DNA from: Spirochaetales bacterium
GTDB taxonomy: Bacteria; Spirochaetota; Spirochaetia; DSM-2461
Direction of reading: 5' to 3'
DNA: 64,000 bases
Assembly (NCBI GenBank): GCA_028533045.1
Contig: JAQQAP010000014.1
Coordinates: forward strand, 1-64,000
The translations under genes and the position numbers were made by a program. Positions 59,424 through 64,000 of the stretch are shown piece after piece; the first letter of the stretch is position 1; each line of letters starts with the position of its first letter. The notes beneath the pieces are model-generated. The model had not been told where the DNA came from, ran no database searches, and saw only the letters and a list, made by a program, of their open reading frames with translations.

Positions 59424-61058
59424 ATGGCTGAGAGTATAAGGCAGGCAACAACGGGAATGAACAATTCAAAAGACTTCCCCGAAACACTGGAATACAAGAA
59501 ACAAATCCTTTCCCAAATAGTCGATTTAATGTTCTACTCATCCTTGGTCATCTCTCTCTTCCTTTTTTATATTGGAGACGATTTTGCCATACACGACTCT
59601 ATTGTTGCGGTCATAGTAATTGGCATTATCAAAATCAGCTTTAGCAAAGAGCATTATCTCATTGCCTCAAGCCTTCTCATGCTTTCTCTCTTGTTTATGG
59701 ATAATGCCCTCCTGCTGTTGGGAGACGGGATTCATGACGTAACGGCCATGTTTATCCCCGTTACGATTATCATAGCAGGACTTCTTCTGGAAAACACTCT
59801 CTACTGGCTCTACACCTCCCTATTGGTCTTTACAGTTACTCTGCAGGGAATGCTGGAGCTAGCCGGAATTCTCACCTACCATGTCTCACCCTATATCTGG
59901 CACTACGATATTACCATTCTCACCGCTTTCCTCATTATTTTAACATTTATTGTCCGTTACTTTACCAATGGAATTTACACAGCACTCCGCAAGGCTCATA
60001 GAAACGGTCGGAACTATGAGACCATTTTCCAGTCCGCCGCAGACGGAATTCTTATTATTGACCCGTCCAATGGAGAAATAATCGACGCCAACGAGACGGT
60101 TCTTCAAATCTTCGACTGCAACGGCCTAGGGACACCCTCCTTTGACATGAGCCGACTCTATTCGAATGAGGAGGAATATTCCCGGGAAAGCTTCCATGAA
60201 AAACTTAAAAAAACAGAGGAGGAAGGTCCCCAGCTTTTCAAATGGCTTACCGGGAAATACGACAACTCTCCCCTGTGGCTGGAAATGTCCCTCAAAAAAG
60301 CCCTTATTAATGAAGAAGAAAGAATCATATCGATCATCCGAAATATTAATAACCTTGTGGAACTGGAAGAGGAACTGGTTCAATCGGAAAAACTCAAAGC
60401 CGTAGGACAGCTGGCCGGGGGAATAGCCCACGACTTCAATAATCAGCTCATGGTAATAAGCGGTCTGGTAGAAGTCATTGATAACGAAACGACCGACCTG
60501 TTGCACAAAAAATATTTTAGAATGATCCGCAGCTCCCTGACCCGATCCACAAAACTGATTGATAAAATGCTCTGCTTCGCCCGAAAAGGAATTAACCGCA
60601 AGGAACCTGTCGTCCTCCAGGAAATAGTGAAAGAGACCGTTTTCATGCTGGAAAGAAGCATAAACAAAAGAGTCCTTTTGAAAATGGATTTAGCCGAAAG
60701 TCCCCTCCTTGTCCGGGGAGACGAAAGCCAGCTTCAAAATGTTCTTCTTAATGTGGGGATTAATGCCTATGACGCGATTTCCGGCAAAGGAGAAATCCTC
60801 TACTCCTGTTACCCTCAGAAGGAAGAAGACGGTAAAGTCTGCCTAATCGTAAAAGATACGGGCTGCGGAATGTCCCGTGAGACAATGGGTATGATTTTCA
60901 ACCCCTTTTTCACCACGAAAAAAGAGAACTCCGGAACCGGGCTGGGCCTCTCCGCCGCTTACGGCACAATCAAAGATCACAACGGTGAAATTTCTGTTCT
61001 AAGCGAACCGGGTCGGGGGTCGGAATTCCGAATCAGCCTTCCCCTCTCCCCGGCTTAA
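59424..61058 (+). CDS. Membrane sensor histidine kinase
   Basis: The 544-residue protein has six transmembrane segments (about 36-182) in an MHYT/MASE-like module, a PAS domain (about 195-310, with IFQSAADGILIIDPSNGEII), then a kinase core with H336 in GQLAGGIAHDFNNQLMVISG, which is the NtrB-like HisKA subtype, and an ATPase domain with KDTGCGMSRETMGMIFNPFF and GTGLGLSAAYGTI. There is no receiver domain and no adjacent response regulator gene, so it is an orphan. Its stop codon overlaps the convergent TPR lipoprotein gene by 4 bases. The start ATG has only AGGAA close upstream. Confidence 0.9.
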   Translation: MAESIRQATTGMNNSKDFPETLEYKKQILSQIVDLMFYSSLVISLFLFYIGDDFAIHDSIVAVIVIGIIKISFSKEHYLIASSLLMLSLLFMDNALLLLGDGIHDVTAMFIPVTIIIAGLLLENTLYWLYTSLLVFTVTLQGMLELAGILTYHVSPYIWHYDITILTAFLIILTFIVRYFTNGIYTALRKAHRNGRNYETIFQSAADGILIIDPSNGEIIDANETVLQIFDCNGLGTPSFDMSRLYSNEEEYSRESFHEKLKKTEEEGPQLFKWLTGKYDNSPLWLEMSLKKALINEEERIISIIRNINNLVELEEELVQSEKLKAVGQLAGGIAHDFNNQLMVISGLVEVIDNETTDLLHKKYFRMIRSSLTRSTKLIDKMLCFARKGINRKEPVVLQEIVKETVFMLERSINKRVLLKMDLAESPLLVRGDESQLQNVLLNVGINAYDAISGKGEILYSCYPQKEEDGKVCLIVKDTGCGMSRETMGMIFNPFFTTKKENSGTGLGLSAAYGTIKDHNGEISVLSEPGRGSEFRISLPLSPA

Positions 61059-61912
61059 TCTTCCCGGAAAGGGGCGGCCTTTAATTCCAATTGGGCCGCT
61101 TTTTCCTCATTACCCTGTCCCTTCCAGGCCAAATAGGCCCTATGGAAGTAGACCAGAGCCTCTTCTTCCCGGCCATCCTTCTCCAGAACAAGCCCCAGAG
61201 CGGTCAAATCCGCCGCAATCCCCGGAAGGATTTCATAAAAACGGTCCTCTTTTAAAGCGGTGAGCAGGGCCGATTCAGCCATTTCATACTGGCCCATAAG
61301 AGAGTAGGCCGAACCTTTGAGATAATAATTGGTTCCCATTTGAAGTGAGTCTTTTAACCCCTTATCGATCTTTAAAGCCCTGTCATAAAGGGTCAAAGCC
61401 TCTTCATACGTCCCTTCCCGCTTGGCCAGGGTCCCTTTTAAACGGTAGTATTCGGCCATTTCCCGGGAATCATCCCCATTCACAGGGCCGTATTCACTCC
61501 ATATTCCGGCACGTTCCAGGTCATCCATAGCCAAATAGCAGTTGGCAAAGTGGTTCGCCGTATCCCGAATCAGGAGGTTGTCCTCCAAATCTTCCGCCAA
61601 AGGAAGGGCCTCTTCAAAACTCTTGAGAGCCTCCCCATGATTCCCCAGAGCCGCCGCACTCTTCCCCATGGCCAGGTAGGATTTTACCACCCCTTCCCGC
61701 TCATCAAGCACGGCATATTGGAACAGGGCCGATTCAAAACTCAGCCGGGACGCCTCATACAGCCCCTGATTAAACTGGCTCTCCCCCAGATTATAGACCC
61801 CCGTAGCCGCCTCAAAACGCTCGGTCACCGCCTCGGCATCCCCGGGAAGAGAGGAACATCCGGCGAATAACAGGGCCAAACCTAAAAATACGTATAAAAA
61901 TACCCCTTTCAT
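61055..61912 (-). CDS. TPR-repeat lipoprotein in the Mla operon
   Basis: The 285-residue protein begins with a lipoprotein signal (MKGVFLYVFLGLALLFAGC) and continues with about six tetratricopeptide repeats (for example NLGESQFNQGLYEASRLSFE and YLKGSAYSLMGQYEMAESAL). It begins 1 base before the mlaD stop codon region ends, so it is the last gene of the MlaE-MlaF-MlaD operon. In many spirochaetes the periplasmic MlaC is hard to find; this lipoprotein could be an accessory to the MlaD ring, but that is an inference. Its end overlaps the convergent histidine kinase gene. Confidence 0.82.
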   Translation of the reverse strand: MKGVFLYVFLGLALLFAGCSSLPGDAEAVTERFEAATGVYNLGESQFNQGLYEASRLSFESALFQYAVLDEREGVVKSYLAMGKSAAALGNHGEALKSFEEALPLAEDLEDNLLIRDTANHFANCYLAMDDLERAGIWSEYGPVNGDDSREMAEYYRLKGTLAKREGTYEEALTLYDRALKIDKGLKDSLQMGTNYYLKGSAYSLMGQYEMAESALLTALKEDRFYEILPGIAADLTALGLVLEKDGREEEALVYFHRAYLAWKGQGNEEKAAQLELKAAPFRED

Positions 61913-62920
61913 CTAAAACTCCTCGTCCCTGTGGGAAGCACCGCCCCCAGAGGGGACCTCGACGTTTTCTTCGATTCCCCCTTTGAGAAGGGGATTATTG
62001 GAAAGCCCTTCCAAAACATCCTCCGCTTCGGTCAGCGTGGAGGAGAGCTGGGTCAGGATCAATTCGATCTGGGGACTGCTTCCGCTCAGGGTCCCGGTTA
62101 GGGTGGAAAGATTATAAAGGCTGACTAAAACCTGGTCTGTCAGACCGGTGATATGACCGTAAAAATCGGCCTCGTCGGAAAAAAGGCCGCCCACCACCCC
62201 TTCGGTGCCCACCAGCTGGGGAATCAGATTCTCCGCCTCTTCCAATTCGCTTACCAGAGAGGTCAAACCGGCTAAAAGGACATTCACCTCTTCCAAGGCC
62301 CCTTCTGCGTCCCAGAGTATTTCCCCCACCGGCCCGGCGCCGGGATCGCCCTGAAGGGAACGGTCCAGGGTAATGATAAGGCTGTTCACGGACACAACCG
62401 TTTCGTCCACATGGGTCAAAAGATCGGGGACGGTGGACATAAGCTCGCTTATCATGTCGCCTCCCTCCTCTTTCTGTGTTAGCCCTTGGGCCACCAGAAG
62501 CTGCCCCTCTTCAAACTGGGTGGAGGGGATGTAGGAGCCCTCTTCGGGAAAGGGACTGTCGTTATTGCCGGGATAGAGCGTCAGGCCCCCGCCCAGCCCC
62601 AAAGGATTGGACGTAAGCTCCAGGACAGAATTCGGCTTAAGCTTATCGATATAGGCCTCGTAAATCACCAGGTCCATATCTATGGTATTCTCCTCATTCA
62701 GTCTAAAGTCCTTGACCGATCCCACTTCCACACCCTTAAAGCTTATGGCCATTCCCACGGAGAGCCCCGAGGCGGAAGTAAAGCGGCTGTGATAGCGGTA
62801 CTGATGGGCAAACCACTGGCGATTCACCCCGGCCACGACCAGCATGAAGAGCACAAACAAGAGGGCTACCAATATGAAGATGCCCACTATTCGGTCGGCA
62901 TAACGAAATTTAAAGGTCAT
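61913..62920 (-). CDS. mlaD: MCE-family (MlaD-like) lipid transport protein
   Basis: The 335-residue protein has one N-terminal membrane helix (about 10-32), then an MCE domain (about 38-120) with TSASGLSVGMAISFKGVEVG and SNPLGLGGGLTLYPGN. A long helical part follows (about 150-330), as in larger MCE proteins that form a hexameric tube between membranes. The end is acidic and disordered (PSGGGASHRDEEF). It follows mlaF by 11 bases and precedes the TPR lipoprotein gene directly. It is expected to shuttle phospholipids between the two membranes. Confidence 0.9.
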   Translation of the reverse strand: MTFKFRYADRIVGIFILVALLFVLFMLVVAGVNRQWFAHQYRYHSRFTSASGLSVGMAISFKGVEVGSVKDFRLNEENTIDMDLVIYEAYIDKLKPNSVLELTSNPLGLGGGLTLYPGNNDSPFPEEGSYIPSTQFEEGQLLVAQGLTQKEEGGDMISELMSTVPDLLTHVDETVVSVNSLIITLDRSLQGDPGAGPVGEILWDAEGALEEVNVLLAGLTSLVSELEEAENLIPQLVGTEGVVGGLFSDEADFYGHITGLTDQVLVSLYNLSTLTGTLSGSSPQIELILTQLSSTLTEAEDVLEGLSNNPLLKGGIEENVEVPSGGGASHRDEEF

Positions 62921-62931
62921 GAAAAACTCCC

Positions 62932-63672
62932 CTATTTCTGGAAAAAATCATTAATAAATACCTGAACCACCGGATCCCGGCTGGCCAGAACCTCATCCAC
63001 CGGCCCGTAGGACAGGACCCGCCCCCCGCTCAGGAGAACAAAGTAGTCCGCCAATTCCATGGCGAAGTCCGTATCATGGGTTATGCCGATGATGGTCTTT
63101 CCCTCTTCCTTGAGGGCCAAAATCTTCTCTTTGAGCAGCCCCACCTTGTTTCTGTCGATAAAAGTGGTGGGCTCGTCCATAAAAAATATATCCGGGTCGG
63201 TCACAATGGAGCGGAGGAAGGAGAAAATCTTTCTCTCCCCGGCGGAGAGGGCTGCCGGGCGCTGGTCCAGGGGCTCGATAAAGTTCATTATGGCCGTTGT
63301 GGATTTAACTATCTCCTCCAGCTTGTCCCGGGATATTTTTGGATCCGTGACCAGAACAGGGAGAGTCAGGTTATCCCGGAGGGACATATTGGCCCAGAGC
63401 GCCCCGTCCTGGAAAAGAAAGCCCGTCTGCCTCTGCATAAACTGGTACTCCTTCTCATTCATCCGGGACACATCCTGCCCTTTAAAAAGGACTTTCCCCT
63501 CTATGTTGGGATAGAGCCCGGCGGCTATCTTGAGCATGGTGGACTTCCCGCAGCCCGAAGGACCAATGATAATCGTGGTAGACCCCTCGGGAAAGGAGAG
63601 GTTAATGTCCGCAATAATCGGCTCGCCCGCCACAAGATAGGAAACATTGTCCAGTTTAATCATCTCTTCCAC
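62932..63672 (-). CDS. mlaF: MlaF-like ABC transporter ATP-binding protein
   Basis: The 246-residue ATPase energises the MlaE/MlaD lipid transporter. Walker A is GPSGCGKSTMLKIAAGLYP, Walker B is IFFMDEPTTFIDRN and the H-loop is IGITHDTDFA. The signature motif is LSAGERKIFSFLRSI instead of LSGGQxxRvaiARA, a marked departure in the helix that contacts the opposite nucleotide; MlaF-type ATPases usually keep LSGGM/Q. The Q-loop is GFLFQDGALWANMSL, typical of Mla. It lies 8 bases after the mlaE stop codon and 11 before mlaD. Confidence 0.9.
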   Translation of the reverse strand: MEEMIKLDNVSYLVAGEPIIADINLSFPEGSTTIIIGPSGCGKSTMLKIAAGLYPNIEGKVLFKGQDVSRMNEKEYQFMQRQTGFLFQDGALWANMSLRDNLTLPVLVTDPKISRDKLEEIVKSTTAIMNFIEPLDQRPAALSAGERKIFSFLRSIVTDPDIFFMDEPTTFIDRNKVGLLKEKILALKEEGKTIIGITHDTDFAMELADYFVLLSGGRVLSYGPVDEVLASRDPVVQVFINDFFQK

Positions 63673-63680
63673 AGTGTCCC

Positions 63681-64000
63681 CTAAAGCAGCGCCACAATAA
63701 TAATGACATCGGCCAGAATACAGCCGACGATGGAGGTTCCAATAGACTGAATGGTCTTAACCGGCACTTCCGTAACGGCCAGATTCACCTTGAATCCATG
63801 ATAGACGGAAACTACGGCGATAATCAGTCCAAAGACAAAGCTCTTGAGAAAAGAGGAGATCACATCAACCAGTTCAATCTGCATAACCAGACCAGTGATG
63901 TACTCCCGAAAGGGAAAGGGCGAGATAAGATTGGCCACCAACCAGGAACCGAGCAAGCCAAAAAGGTTAAAATAGATGTTCAAAAGAATCATGGCCGTGG
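63681..64000 (-). CDS. mlaE: MlaE-like ABC permease (5' end beyond the window)
   Basis: Only the C-terminal 106 or so residues are in the window; the frame is open to the right edge. It shows the MlaE ending: LVDVISSFLKSFVFGLIIAV, then SVYHGFKVNLAVTEVPVKTI (the G-x-A-x-x-V-G-x-A-T-type loop, here with TEVP), and a final hydrophobic helix GCILADVIIIVALL. The permease anchors the MlaF ATPase and the MlaD ring in the inner membrane. It is the first seen gene of the operon. Confidence 0.85.
   Translation of the reverse strand, partial: TAMILLNIYFNLFGLLGSWLVANLISPFPFREYITGLVMQIELVDVISSFLKSFVFGLIIAVVSVYHGFKVNLAVTEVPVKTIQSIGTSIVGCILADVIIIVALL

Overview
This window looks like a chromosome segment of a free-living, anaerobic-leaning spirochaete of the Spirochaeta/Treponema kind. 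That is an inference from gene content: a eukaryote-type hexokinase, many TPR proteins, an FHA-LuxR fusion, an OMPDC-OPRT fusion, NfnAB-type ferredoxin/NADPH proteins, abundant phosphorelay and GGDEF proteins, and an MCE/Mla lipid transporter. Coding density is very high, neighbouring genes often overlap by 1-25 bases, and no rRNA, tRNA or CRISPR array was found by eye.

Layout. 1-3380 is an AT-rich accessory island: two genes sharing an SH3-like/membrane tail, a lone DDE transposase, duplicated short boxes with hairpins, and a large imperfect palindrome at 3143-3267. 3383-6554 holds a lipoprotein, then pyrD and pyrK behind a DtxR-type regulator. 6602-12506 has two minus-strand TPR proteins and a divergent operon of a TPR/Mrr-like protein, a phosphoesterase and a ParB-like protein. 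12482-16663 has a lipoprotein, a SelB-like protein that lacks its GTPase domain, an orphan adenine methyltransferase and pth. 16650-24205 has an MscS channel, the pyrF-pyrE fusion, a chemoreceptor and valS.

24352-33357 is mostly signalling: two tandem diguanylate cyclases, a DUF819 membrane protein, a hybrid kinase paired with a double-receiver regulator, and a YD/MORN protein. 33469-39843 has serS, nadE, a ClC protein without the usual gating glutamate, an ECF-like membrane protein and a third diguanylate cyclase. 39913-47439 has a conserved unknown gene, FHA-LuxR, the NfnAB-like pair, an iron alcohol dehydrogenase and a polar amino acid ABC transporter. 47687-51940 has a cupin, a RarA fusion, a TrmB-family regulator and a branched-chain aminotransferase. 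51937-58067 is one minus-strand operon: hexokinase, receiver, hybrid kinase, RNase R-type nuclease and a secreted zinc-ribbon protein. It is divergent from rlmH. The window ends with a DUF445 protein, a histidine kinase and an Mla operon that runs off the right edge.

Themes. Pyrimidine synthesis sits in two places (pyrD/pyrK and pyrF-pyrE). Signalling relies on phosphorelays and c-di-GMP rather than classical DNA-binding response regulators. Several genes have a -10 element only 6-10 bases before the start codon and no Shine-Dalgarno sequence, which suggests leaderless transcripts. The least explained items are the left palindrome, the head-swapped SH3-tail genes, the GTPase-less SelB homologue and the TPR-Mrr/phosphoesterase/ParB operon.
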